A stretch of DNA of 23,683 bases from DASRHY01 sp046765875. GTDB lineage: Bacteria; Actinomycetota; Actinomycetes; Propionibacteriales; Kribbellaceae. Positions 6,497-13,186 of the stretch are shown here, in pieces. The stretch lies in NCBI GenBank assembly GCA_046765875.1, contig JBKPSJ010000321.1, forward strand, positions 1-23,683. The letters are read 5' to 3'. Below the pieces are notes generated by a model. The model was given only the letters and a program-made list of their open reading frames with translations, had not been told where the DNA came from and did no database searches. Position numbers and translations under genes: made by a program. Position 1 is the first letter of the stretch; each line of letters starts with the position of its first letter.

Positions 6497-7393
6497 TTAG
6501 GGGTTGAGGCCGTGGTCGCGGAGCCACGGCATCGGGTTGATCGCCTCGCCGCCGTCCGGGTGCACCTCGAAGTGCAGGTGCGGGCCGGTGGTGTTGCCGG
6601 TCATACCGACGGAGCCGACCTGGTCGCCGGCGTACACGTAGTCGCCGACCGAGACGGTGAACTCCGACATGTGGCAGTACCAGGTGACCGTGCCGTCGTC
6701 GTGCAGGATCTCGACCCTGCGGCCGAACGCGCCGGCGAATTCCGCGGAGATCACCTTGCCGCGCATCACGGCGCCGATCCGGGTGCCGATCGGGGCGGCG
6801 AAGTCGGTGCCGGTGTGGACGCGGGCCCAGCGGGTGCCGCCCTGACCGAAGGTCGCCGTGATGTGGTAGCCGCTGATCATCATCTCGACCCGGCCGGCGG
6901 CGCGGAGCGCGGCCTGCCGGGCCCGCTCGGCGGCGGCCTTCGCGGCCGCCAGCGAGGCTGCCCGGCGCTGGGTCTGGGCGCGGTAGGAGTCCAGCTTGAC
7001 CGCACGGGCCTTGGCCTGCCGGGCGGCGGCGGCCTGGCGCTTGCGCGCGGTGGACTCGTTCAGCTCGACCCTGGAGGCGTCCCGGCTGGCGAGCTGGCGG
7101 CGTTCGATCCGGGCCAGCGTGAGCGCGGACATCTGCGCCTCACCCATGGTGGCGTTCAGCGCGGCGTTGTTCACCGCCGCGTTCGCCGGGGTAGGCCCGG
7201 CCAGCGAGCTATGGCTGAAGCCGACCGCTCCGGCCGCGGCGGCCAGCGCCGCGCTCATACCGAAGATCTGGGCCTTACCGGGGGTGGAACGCCGGGCGAC
7301 ACGATGTTTTGCAGCGTGCCTCACAGCAGCGCCGGGTGAGCGCGCAGCGGAGCCGGGCGTGACGCGACTGGGCGCGACACGTTGCTGAGTCAC
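6497..7393 (-). CDS. Secreted or membrane-anchored M23 (LytM-type) peptidoglycan endopeptidase
   Basis: A 298-aa zinc peptidase. A basic N-terminus is followed by a hydrophobic segment at about residues 42-60 and ANA near 72 (signal peptide or anchor). An Ala/Arg/Lys/Gln-rich coiled coil spans about 85-165, and the M23 domain spans about 175-290. Zinc ligands are His193 and Asp197 (HTGTDFAAP) and His274 (HLHFEV); His241 (YCHMS) is the expected catalytic histidine, so the enzyme looks active. It should cut peptide crosslinks in the cell wall. The start is GTG (7391-7393), with AAAGG shortly upstream. Position and orientation next to pcrA match Rv0950c of M. tuberculosis. Expression probably comes from the promoter at 7500-7528, with a 100-nt structured leader. 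Confidence 0.93.
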   Translation of the reverse strand: MTQQRVAPSRVTPGSAARSPGAAVRHAAKHRVARRSTPGKAQIFGMSAALAAAAGAVGFSHSSLAGPTPANAAVNNAALNATMGEAQMSALTLARIERRQLASRDASRVELNESTARKRQAAAARQAKARAVKLDSYRAQTQRRAASLAAAKAAAERARQAALRAAGRVEMMISGYHITATFGQGGTRWARVHTGTDFAAPIGTRIGAVMRGKVISAEFAGAFGRRVEILHDDGTVTWYCHMSEFTVSVGDYVYAGDQVGSVGMTGNTTGPHLHFEVHPDGGEAINPMPWLRDHGLNP

Positions 7394-7493
7394 AGCGTGG
7401 CCTTTCGGTCACAGGGGAGGGGCTGACTCTCGCCCAGAGGCGTTGCGGATCACGTCTCTGAACGTCGCTCCTGGGGTGTCGCCCCGGGGGCGT
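7394..7493 (-). promoter_or_regulatory. Structured 5' leader of the M23 gene with a hairpin holding the ribosome binding site
   Basis: From the predicted transcription start (about 7493) to the GTG lie about 100 nt. Right before the start, GTGACC-GAAA-GGCCAC (complement of 7397-7412) folds into a hairpin with a GAAA tetraloop that includes the AAAGG used as Shine-Dalgarno. Upstream, GGGG-CGACA-CCCC and GAACG/CGTTC can form a second stem. Actinobacterial cell-wall hydrolase genes often carry c-di-AMP (ydaO) riboswitches, but I could not find the conserved ydaO core here, so I do not call one. Confidence 0.4.
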
Positions 7494-7499
7494 TCAAGC

Positions 7500-7528
7500 A
7501 CCATAACGGACCGGTCACGGTACGACAA
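7500..7528 (-). promoter_or_regulatory. Housekeeping-type promoter of the M23 peptidase gene
   Basis: On the minus strand, TTGTCG (complement of 7523-7528) is followed after exactly 17 bp by TATGGT (complement of 7500-7505). Both boxes fit the principal sigma factor consensus of actinobacteria. Confidence 0.6.
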
Positions 7529-7566
7529 ACCCCAGGATGAACTTTTTTGGGCTATCTGTTACCGGG

Positions 7567-7578
7567 GGTCCGCGGACC
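7567..7578 (-). terminator. Perfect 12-bp palindrome just after the lipase stop
   Basis: GGTCCGCGGACC begins 7 nt after the lipase stop codon on the minus strand. It has no loop and no T-run, so it would be at most a weak terminator. Confidence 0.25.
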
Positions 7579-7584
7579 TTCCGT

Positions 7585-8667
7585 TCAGGCGCTCCTGCTC
7601 CGCGTTCCGCGGGGCGGAACGAGACTGTTGGTGGCGATTCCGCCGTGCTCGTCGAGGTGGGACAGCGCGCCGGTGATCTCGTGGACCACCTGACCGTCGA
7701 TCGGAAGCGAGAGATGACCCACGCCACGGACCCTGACGTTACGCGCGACCAGGTCGGGATGGTGGATTCGCGCCCGGCGTTGCGGAACGATCAGCTGGTC
7801 GACGTCGCTGTAAAAGGCCAGGAACCGGGTCCGGCAGCCCGGCGCCGGCTCGTCCAGTTCCGTGATCAGGTCACTGCCGGGCCGGATCTGGCGGAGCAGC
7901 GGCCAGGGCAGCAGCCGGGCGGTCTGGGTGCCCTGGTGCGGCGTACCGAGGGTGACACAGGTGTGCACCCGGGCGTCGCCGCCGAGCCGCTGGACGTAGT
8001 ACCGCGCGACCAGGCCTCCGAGGCTGTGCCCGATCACATGGATCCGCTCGTAGCCGGTCTCCTCGCACAGTCGCTCGATCTCGTGACCGAGCCGGGCGGC
8101 GGTACGGCGCAGGTCGAGCGTCAGCGGCGAGTACGAGAACGCGCGGACCAGGCCGAAGCCGCGGCGCAGCAGGTTGCGGCGCATCATGGTGAAGATGGTG
8201 TGGTTGTCGACGATGCCGTGGACGAGCACGATCGGGGTCGACGCGGCCGCGACGTCACCGACGAGCAGACCGCGCTGCACCGGCGCCAGGCCGGCCAGGT
8301 TCAGCCGTTCGGCCCGGTGGTTGCCGTCACGCAACAGTCCCAGCGGGTACAGCGCCATATGCGCGGTCACCCAGCCGACCTCGACCGCCGCACCCTGCAT
8401 CGCCCTGGGTGACAGCGCCGCCTGTGCGCCGTACCGCAGGCCGGCCAGTGCCGCGCGCAGGCCCGATGGCCCGGATGACCCAGATGTCTCCGGTGTCTCC
8501 GGTGTCTCCGGTGTCTCCGGTGTCTCCGGTGTCTCCGGTGTCTCCGGTGTCTCCGGTGTCTCCGGTGTCTCCGGTGTCGTGGTAGCCGTGGCGCTCGAGG
8601 CGCCCGGCAATCCCCCCTCGGTCGGCTCCGCCGCCGTATCGGCCCCTGTGCTGTCCCCCGTGTTCAT
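7585..8667 (-). CDS. Alpha/beta-hydrolase, triacylglycerol-lipase-like, with a Pro-Glu-Thr repeat linker
   Basis: A 360-aa serine hydrolase. Residues 1-30 are Thr/Ala/Glu-rich; about residues 30-61 are a PET tandem repeat; the catalytic domain follows. VLVHGIVDNH is the oxyanion-hole strand; IGHSLGG carries the nucleophile Ser215; FYSDVDQLIVP supplies the acid (Asp288 or Asp290); and VGHLSL supplies His318. The triad order and the HG/GHSLGG pair fit lipases and PGAP1-like esterases. No clear signal peptide is visible, so the location is uncertain. ATG 8667 is chosen over the longer open frame because GAGGTGAG lies 5-12 nt upstream. The substrate is unknown. The gene is transcribed away from the cobalamin-binding gene and lies upstream of, in the same direction as, the M23 gene. 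Confidence 0.88.
   Translation of the reverse strand: MNTGDSTGADTAAEPTEGGLPGASSATATTTPETPETPETPETPETPETPETPETPETPETSGSSGPSGLRAALAGLRYGAQAALSPRAMQGAAVEVGWVTAHMALYPLGLLRDGNHRAERLNLAGLAPVQRGLLVGDVAAASTPIVLVHGIVDNHTIFTMMRRNLLRRGFGLVRAFSYSPLTLDLRRTAARLGHEIERLCEETGYERIHVIGHSLGGLVARYYVQRLGGDARVHTCVTLGTPHQGTQTARLLPWPLLRQIRPGSDLITELDEPAPGCRTRFLAFYSDVDQLIVPQRRARIHHPDLVARNVRVRGVGHLSLPIDGQVVHEITGALSHLDEHGGIATNSLVPPRGTRSRSA
8483..8578 (-). repeat. 9-bp minisatellite inside the lipase gene (nine perfect GGTGTCTCC units on the + strand)
   Basis: Nine exact units occupy 8492-8572, with a degenerate unit (GATGTCTCC) at 8483-8491 and a partial unit at 8573-8578. In the lipase frame each unit encodes Pro-Glu-Thr, about ten in a row. 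The unit length is a multiple of three, so copy changes keep the frame. Confidence 0.95.
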
Positions 8668-8712
8668 GGGTCTCACCTCACTCGCAGGACGAGATCCGAC
8701 CTCTGTCCCTTG

Positions 8713-8728
8713 AAGGTAACCGATCGGT
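8713..8728 (-). promoter_or_regulatory. Possible lipase promoter with palindromic operator
   Basis: On the minus strand TACCTT (complement of 8713-8718) fits a TANNNT -10 box about 46 nt before the ATG. The palindrome ACCGATCGGT (8719-8728) lies directly upstream, in the -35/-10 spacer, where a TetR-like repressor could bind. No good -35 box was seen. Confidence 0.3.
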
Positions 8729-8882
8729 CGGCCGATGCGTGGCGGGCGCCACACAACTGTGTCTTACCCGTAAGCAAGGGCTAATCTGCGCTCCAGTAGC
8801 CGATTCGCGGCCGGTCAACGCCCCGCCGTACTCGAGGCCGCAGTCAACGCCGTACCCTCGACTTGTCGTCATGGAGGAGCCG

Positions 8883-9338
8883 ATGCCCACCAGCAGCACG
8901 CCGTCGAGCCCGCTGCGCGTGGTCGTCGCCAAACCCGGGCTGGACGGCCACGACCGTGGCGCGAAGGTGGTCGCCCGCGCGCTGCGCGACGCGGGCATGG
9001 AGGTCATCTACACCGGCCTGCACCAGACCCCGGAGCAGATCGTCGAGACCGCCCTCGCGGAGGATGCCGACGCGATCGGGCTGTCGGTGCTGTCCGGGGC
9101 TCACATGACGTTGTTCAAGCGGGTGCGCGAACTGCTGACCGAACGGGACGCCGACGACATCGTCGTCTTCGGCGGCGGGATCATTCCCGAGGCCGACGTG
9201 CAGCCACTGGCAGGCCTGGGCGTACGAAAGATTTTCACACCGGGGGCAACGACGACGGAGATCGTCGACTGGGTAAGGGCCAATGTCGGCGACACGTCTG
9301 GCGTAGGCGCGGCTGCTGACGGTACGCAGTCAGGCTGA
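8883..9338 (+). CDS. Stand-alone cobalamin (B12)-binding subunit of an acyl-CoA mutase, IcmB-like
   Basis: A 151-aa protein made of a single B12-binding Rossmann domain. The base-off/His-on signature DxHxxG is present as DGHDRG (Asp21, His23 as cobalt ligand, Gly26), followed by SVLSGAH and the GGGIIP turn. It closely resembles the small subunit of isobutyryl-CoA mutase (IcmB) and the C-terminus of methylmalonyl-CoA mutase. These work only with a separate catalytic subunit, and none is in this window. ATG 8883 is preferred because GGAGG (8873-8877) is 5 nt upstream; ATG 8871 is in frame and would add 4 residues. TACCCT at 8853-8858 may be its -10 box. The exact substrate (isobutyryl-, methylmalonyl- or another acyl-CoA) is not decidable here. 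Confidence 0.88.
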   Translation: MPTSSTPSSPLRVVVAKPGLDGHDRGAKVVARALRDAGMEVIYTGLHQTPEQIVETALAEDADAIGLSVLSGAHMTLFKRVRELLTERDADDIVVFGGGIIPEADVQPLAGLGVRKIFTPGATTTEIVDWVRANVGDTSGVGAAADGTQSG

Positions 9339-9422
9339 CACAACCGGCTCACAGGAATCATCCGACCACTCCGCCTTGTCTTGGTTTTATGCCGAATCGT
9401 TGCGCCACACCCGTTGCGCGCC

Positions 9423-9440
9423 CGACCGATTTCGCGGTCG
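9423..9440 (+). terminator. Small hairpin downstream of the B12-binding gene
   Basis: CGACCG-ATTTCG-CGGTCG is a perfect 6-bp stem with a 6-nt loop, 84 nt after the stop. It has no T-run; a terminator role is only possible. Confidence 0.25.
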
Positions 9441-9489
9441 CATACAGGCGTGAAGCGCACTGACAGACGCGGTCGTGAGCGGACACGGT

Positions 9490-9507
9490 GTGTGTCCCAT
9501 GACACAC
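9490..9507. promoter_or_regulatory. Palindromic operator candidate of the sugar-uptake operon
   Basis: GTGTGTC-CCAT-GACACAC is a perfect 7-bp inverted repeat with a 4-nt centre. It ends 17 bp before the -10 candidate TAATGT (9525-9530), so a bound regulator would cover the -35 region. The regulator itself is not in the window. Confidence 0.5.
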
Positions 9508-9524
9508 GGGACCCGAAAAGCGAC

Positions 9525-9530
9525 TAATGT
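9525..9530 (+). promoter_or_regulatory. -10 box (TAATGT) of the sugar-uptake operon
   Basis: TAATGT is the best -10 match between 9339 and 9616. The predicted start is near 9537, giving an 80-nt leader. The -35 region is poor and overlaps the palindrome at 9490-9507, as expected for a regulated promoter. Confidence 0.45.
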
Positions 9531-9616
9531 CCGGAGAGGCGTCCCACGGCAGGGGACTGCGGAACGCCTGCGCTGATCACTCTGAAGTGTCCGTTTCGGG
9601 AGAGGCCAGGTGCACG

Positions 9617-10933
9617 ATGAGGTTTGAACGATCACACGTCCGGCGCGTCGCCGCTGCCGCGGTCGCAGCCAGCTTGGTGCTGCTCGCGTCGGCGTGTGGC
9701 GGTAACGACAACAAGAGTAGTGGCGGTAGTACCTCGGGCGGCGGGCTCGAAGGCAAGGGTCCGATCACGTTCGCAACGGGCAAGGACACCTCCGGCTTCC
9801 TGCCCCAGCAGGTCGCCGCGTGGAACTCGCAGCACAAGGGCGAAGAGGTCAAGGTCATCGAGCTGCCGGAGTCGGCCGACGGCCAGCGCCAGCAGATGGT
9901 GCAGTCCGCGCTGAACAAGCAGGACACCTACAGCGTGCTCAACCTTGACGTGGTCTGGACCGCCGAGTTCGCGGCCAACAGGTGGGTTGTCGAGCTTCCC
10001 AGGGACCAGTTCCCGAGCCTGACCAGCGCGATCCCCGCCACCGTCAAGACCGCAGAGTACAGGGGCAAGCTGTACGCGGTGCCGATCACCTCCGACGGTG
10101 GCCTGCTGTACTACCGCAAGGATCTGCTGGACAAGGCAGGCGTGCAGCCGCCGAAGACCTGGGACGAGATGTCGCAGGCATGCAAGAAGGTCCAGGCGCT
10201 GCCCGAGGGCAAGGGTATGAGCTGCTACGCCGGTCAGTTCGAGAAGTACGAGGGCCTGACCTGTAACTTCTCCGAGGCCGTCAACGGCGCCGGTGGCGAG
10301 GTTGTCGGTGCGGACGGCAAGCCGAACGTGAATACCCCTGAGGCCCAGGCGGGCCTGGAGTTCCTGGTGAACGGCTTCAAGACCGGCGAGATCCCGAAGG
10401 CCGCCATCACCTACAAGGAGGAGGAAGGCCGGCGCGCGTTCCAGGAGGGCAAGCTGATCTTCCACCGCAACTGGCCGTACGTGTACGCGCTGGCGAGCAA
10501 GACCGACGGCTCGTCGAAGATCGTCGGCAAGTTCGCGGTCGCCCCGCTGCCGGGCAAGGACGGCCCGGGCGTGTCCACCCTCGGTGGCCACAACTACGCG
10601 ATCAGCGCGTTCACAAAGAACAAGGGCACAGCAGCCGAGTTCATCAAGTTCATGGCCAGCGAAGAACGGCAGAACGCCAACCTCCAGGCGTCCTCACAGG
10701 CGCCGACCTGGGCCTCGCTGTACGACGACCCGGCACTGCAGAAGAAGTTCCCGTACCTGGCGCCGCTGAAGGCCTCGATCGAGAAGGCGCAACCGCGCCC
10801 GTCCGTGGTCAAGTACGGCGACGTGACCGCAGCGATCCAGGAAGCCGCGTACGACGCACTGAACGGGAAGAAGACACCGCAGCAGGCGCTGTCCGACCTG
10901 CAGACGCAGTTGAGTAGCATGATCACGCAGTGA
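9617..10933 (+). CDS. Sugar ABC transporter substrate-binding lipoprotein (family 1)
   Basis: A 438-aa extracellular solute-binding protein. The signal peptide has Arg residues at 2-10, a hydrophobic core, and the lipobox LLASAC with Cys27 as the lipidated residue. A Gly/Ser/Asn-rich linker follows (about 28-45), then the two-lobed binding fold (about 50-438), with family stretches such as YAVPITSDGGLLYYRKDLL and FQEGKLIFHRNWPY. It resembles maltose/trehalose/alpha-glucoside binders (MalE, LpqY, AglE type). The ATG at 9617 is the only start that gives a proper signal peptide; GGAGAGG lies 12-18 nt upstream. It is the first gene of an operon with two permeases, and the nearby GH13 enzyme suggests an alpha-glucoside ligand. 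Confidence 0.93.
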   Translation: MRFERSHVRRVAAAAVAASLVLLASACGGNDNKSSGGSTSGGGLEGKGPITFATGKDTSGFLPQQVAAWNSQHKGEEVKVIELPESADGQRQQMVQSALNKQDTYSVLNLDVVWTAEFAANRWVVELPRDQFPSLTSAIPATVKTAEYRGKLYAVPITSDGGLLYYRKDLLDKAGVQPPKTWDEMSQACKKVQALPEGKGMSCYAGQFEKYEGLTCNFSEAVNGAGGEVVGADGKPNVNTPEAQAGLEFLVNGFKTGEIPKAAITYKEEEGRRAFQEGKLIFHRNWPYVYALASKTDGSSKIVGKFAVAPLPGKDGPGVSTLGGHNYAISAFTKNKGTAAEFIKFMASEERQNANLQASSQAPTWASLYDDPALQKKFPYLAPLKASIEKAQPRPSVVKYGDVTAAIQEAAYDALNGKKTPQQALSDLQTQLSSMITQ

Positions 10934-10944
10934 CCGGTAGGTCC

Positions 10945-10978
10945 GGTCGGCGCGGAGCGACAACGCTCCGCGCCGGCC
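10945..10978 (+). terminator. 15-bp hairpin between the binding-protein and permease genes
   Basis: GGTCGGCGCGGAGCG-ACAA-CGCTCCGCGCCGGCC forms a 15-bp stem (one G-T pair) with an ACAA loop. Such hairpins inside sugar-transport operons stabilise the upstream message or cause partial termination, so more binding protein than permease is made. Confidence 0.7.
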
Positions 10979-11006
10979 GAGCACCCCAGATTCGAAGGAG
11001 GCTGAG

Positions 11007-12065
11007 GTGAGCGAATCCGCCCCGGTCGCGGTCGCAGAGCGAACCAAGACCCCTAAATCTCCGAAGAAACAGCAGCGGTACAACGAGGGGACGGGTCGGC
11101 TCGCCGCGGCCCTGCTCTCACCGACGCTGATCGTGCTGCTCCTGGTCGTGATGCTGCCGATCCTGATGGCGCTGCGCCAGTCGCTGTACACCTCAGGCGG
11201 CATAGACCCCACGACCGGATTTGTCAACGAGGGTGACGTCTGGGTAGGCCTGAACAACTACAAGGCGATCTTCACCGGCGAGTCCGCTCACCGGTTCTGG
11301 AACGCGTTCTACAACACGACGTTCTTCACCGTGGTCTGCGTGACGATCGAGACGATCATCGGTGTCGCCATGGCGCTGATCATGCACAGGGCCTTCAAGG
11401 GCCGCGGCATCGTGCGCGCCAGCATCCTGGTGCCGTGGGCCATCCCCACGGTCGTGTCCGCCCTGCTGTGGAAGTGGATCTTCCAGGCCGACGGCGTCGC
11501 GAACGCCATCATCAACGCACAGGTCCTGTGGTCGACCGAAGGGTGGCAGGCCAAGCTGTCGGTCATCATCGCCGACACCTGGAAGACCGCACCGTTCATC
11601 GGACTACTCGTCCTGGCCGGATTGCAGACGATCCCGGACGAGGTGTACGAGGCGGCGAAGGTCGACGGGGCAAGAGCGTGGCAGACGTTCCGGATGATCA
11701 CGCTGCCCCTGGTCAAGCCCGCCCTGCTGATCGCGGTGCTGTTCCGGATGCTCGACACGCTGCGGATCTTCGATCTGCCGTTCGTCCTGGTCGGCCCGCG
11801 CAAGGACTCCGTCGAGACGCTGTCGATGCTGGGCTTCGACGAGGCGTTCAACAACCGGTTCGGACCCGCCGCGGCCTATTCGACGGTGTTGTTCATCTAC
11901 GTCGCATTGGCTGCGTACGCGTTCGTCAAGATCCTCGGCGCCGACGTGATCGGTGAGGCCAGAGCCAGAAGACCAGGAGGCGGTGCACGCAGAAAGCGCC
12001 GCGGTGAACCGGCGCCGGCTGGTGTTTCCGAGGCTGGCCTCCAGGGCCTCGCAGGAGGTGCGTGA
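11007..12065 (+). CDS. Sugar ABC transporter permease 1 (MalF/SugA/UgpA-like)
   Basis: A 352-aa integral membrane protein of the binding-protein-dependent permease family. The first membrane helix is at about residues 36-56, a periplasmic loop follows, and five more helices lie at about 105-310. The EAA loop that docks the ATPase reads EAAKVDGARAWQTFRMITLP. The C-terminus has an unusual cytosolic Arg/Gly/Pro-rich tail of about 40 residues. The GTG start at 11007 is set by a perfect AAGGAGG 5 nt upstream. The stop overlaps the next start by 1 nt (TGATG), so the two permeases are co-translated. Confidence 0.93.
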   Translation: MSESAPVAVAERTKTPKSPKKQQRYNEGTGRLAAALLSPTLIVLLLVVMLPILMALRQSLYTSGGIDPTTGFVNEGDVWVGLNNYKAIFTGESAHRFWNAFYNTTFFTVVCVTIETIIGVAMALIMHRAFKGRGIVRASILVPWAIPTVVSALLWKWIFQADGVANAIINAQVLWSTEGWQAKLSVIIADTWKTAPFIGLLVLAGLQTIPDEVYEAAKVDGARAWQTFRMITLPLVKPALLIAVLFRMLDTLRIFDLPFVLVGPRKDSVETLSMLGFDEAFNNRFGPAAAYSTVLFIYVALAAYAFVKILGADVIGEARARRPGGGARRKRRGEPAPAGVSEAGLQGLAGGA

Positions 12066-12934
12066 TGGCTACTGCAACCCTGACTGCCGCACAGGTCCGC
12101 GCGGCCGAGAGCGGTAGGTTCCGAAAGTGGTTGCCGTTGATCGGCATCACGCTGATCGTCATCTACTGCCTGACGCCGTTCTACTGGATGGTCGTCTCGT
12201 CGTTGCGGCGCCCGACCGACCAGTTCTCCAACGCGCCGCTCCCGCAGCGGTGGTCGCTGCAGAACTTCAAGGACGTGTTCAAGGAGGGCACCGGCTTCCA
12301 GCGGGGTCTGCTGAACAGCCTGTTCGTGGCCGGGTCGGTGACGATCCTGACGCTGATCATCGGCCTGGTCGCGGCGTACACGCTGGCCCGGCTGGACTTC
12401 CGGGGCAAGAACTTCGTGCTGGCCCTGATCATCACGACGTCGATGTTCCCGGGGATCTCGCTGGTCGTCCCGCTGCGCAAGCTGTTCGCGGACATCGGCT
12501 GGCTGAACACCTACCAGTCGATGATCGTGCCCAGCCTGTCGTTCGCACTACCACTAGCGGTGTGGCTCCTGACGGCGTTCTTCCGGCAAATGCCGAGAGA
12601 ACTCGAACAGGCGGCGATGGTCGACGGCTGTACGCCGGCACAGGCGTTCCGCAAGGTGATCATCCCGCTGGCGGCACCCGGTGTGTTCACCACCGCCATC
12701 ATCACCTTCATCGCGGCCTGGAACGAGTTCCTGATCGCGCTGAGCATGGTGCAGTTCAAGGAGCGGCAGACCGCGAACGTCGTGATCGCGACGTTCACCG
12801 GTACGACCGGTCGTGACCAGCCGTTCGGCAGCCAGATGGCGGCCGGCGTGGTGGTCACGATCCCGCTGGTGATCGCGGTGTTGATCTTCCAGCGGCGTAT
12901 CGTCGCCGGCCTGACCGCTGGAGGTGTGAAGTGA
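12065..12934 (+). CDS. Sugar ABC transporter permease 2 (MalG/SugB/UgpE-like)
   Basis: A 289-aa permease with six predicted membrane helices. The EAA loop is present as EQAAMVDGCTPAQAFRKVIIP. ATG 12065 is chosen because AGGAGGT (12053-12059) stands 5 nt upstream; a GTG at 12062 is an in-frame alternative. With permease 1 it forms the membrane channel. The 3' end contains GGAGGTG (12920-12926) as ribosome binding site for the small gene that overlaps its stop by 4 nt. No ATP-binding subunit follows. Confidence 0.93.
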   Translation: MATATLTAAQVRAAESGRFRKWLPLIGITLIVIYCLTPFYWMVVSSLRRPTDQFSNAPLPQRWSLQNFKDVFKEGTGFQRGLLNSLFVAGSVTILTLIIGLVAAYTLARLDFRGKNFVLALIITTSMFPGISLVVPLRKLFADIGWLNTYQSMIVPSLSFALPLAVWLLTAFFRQMPRELEQAAMVDGCTPAQAFRKVIIPLAAPGVFTTAIITFIAAWNEFLIALSMVQFKERQTANVVIATFTGTTGRDQPFGSQMAAGVVVTIPLVIAVLIFQRRIVAGLTAGGVK

Positions 12935-13059
12935 GCTACGACCGCGACAGGGAAGAGCGCGAGCGCCGCGATCGCGAGGACCGGGAACGCCGCGACCGGG
13001 AGGACCGGGACCGGCGCGACCGCGAGGAGCGTGAGCGGCGCGACCGCGAGCGGTACTAG
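12931..13059 (+). CDS. 42-aa Arg/Asp/Glu octad-repeat micropeptide, last gene of the sugar operon
   Basis: GTG 12931 overlaps the permease stop in a GTGA junction and has GGAGGTG 4 nt upstream; the frame ends with TAG at 13057-13059. After M-S-Y, every residue from 4 to 41 is Arg, Asp or Glu. My count is 19 Arg, 9 Asp and 10 Glu, so the chain carries equal numbers of positive and negative charges. An 8-residue unit, (E/D)RRDRE(D/E)R, repeats from residue 11 to the end, with a degenerate unit before it. The pattern suits a single charged alpha-helix or a mixed-charge disordered segment. I know of no family for it. Translational coupling and clean GC-rich codons argue that it is made; function is unknown. 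Confidence 0.7.
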   Translation: MSYDRDREERERRDREDRERRDREDRDRRDREERERRDRERY

Positions 13060-13080
13060 CGACTGACACGTAAGAACAAA

Positions 13081-13112
13081 CCGGGCCCGGGCGAGTGATC
13101 GCCCGGGCCCGG
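13081..13112 (+). terminator. Strong terminator hairpin of the sugar operon
   Basis: CCGGGCCCGGGCGA-GTGA-TCGCCCGGGCCCGG is a perfect 14-bp stem with a 4-nt loop, 21 nt after the micropeptide stop. There is no T-run after it, as is usual for actinobacterial terminators. Confidence 0.85.
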
Positions 13113-13186
13113 ACCCTCGTGGAACGGCCTGCGTGGACTCGGCCGCGCGTATCGTCGGGACCCGCCGGCCGGTGGGAGGTGTGACG

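Noticed and set aside
7394..7493. c-di-AMP (ydaO) riboswitch before the M23 gene
   Set aside because: The context fits, but I could not find the conserved ydaO core sequences; kept only as a structured leader.
8483..8578. CRISPR-like array
   Set aside because: These are 9-bp direct units without spacers, inside a coding frame; it is a minisatellite.
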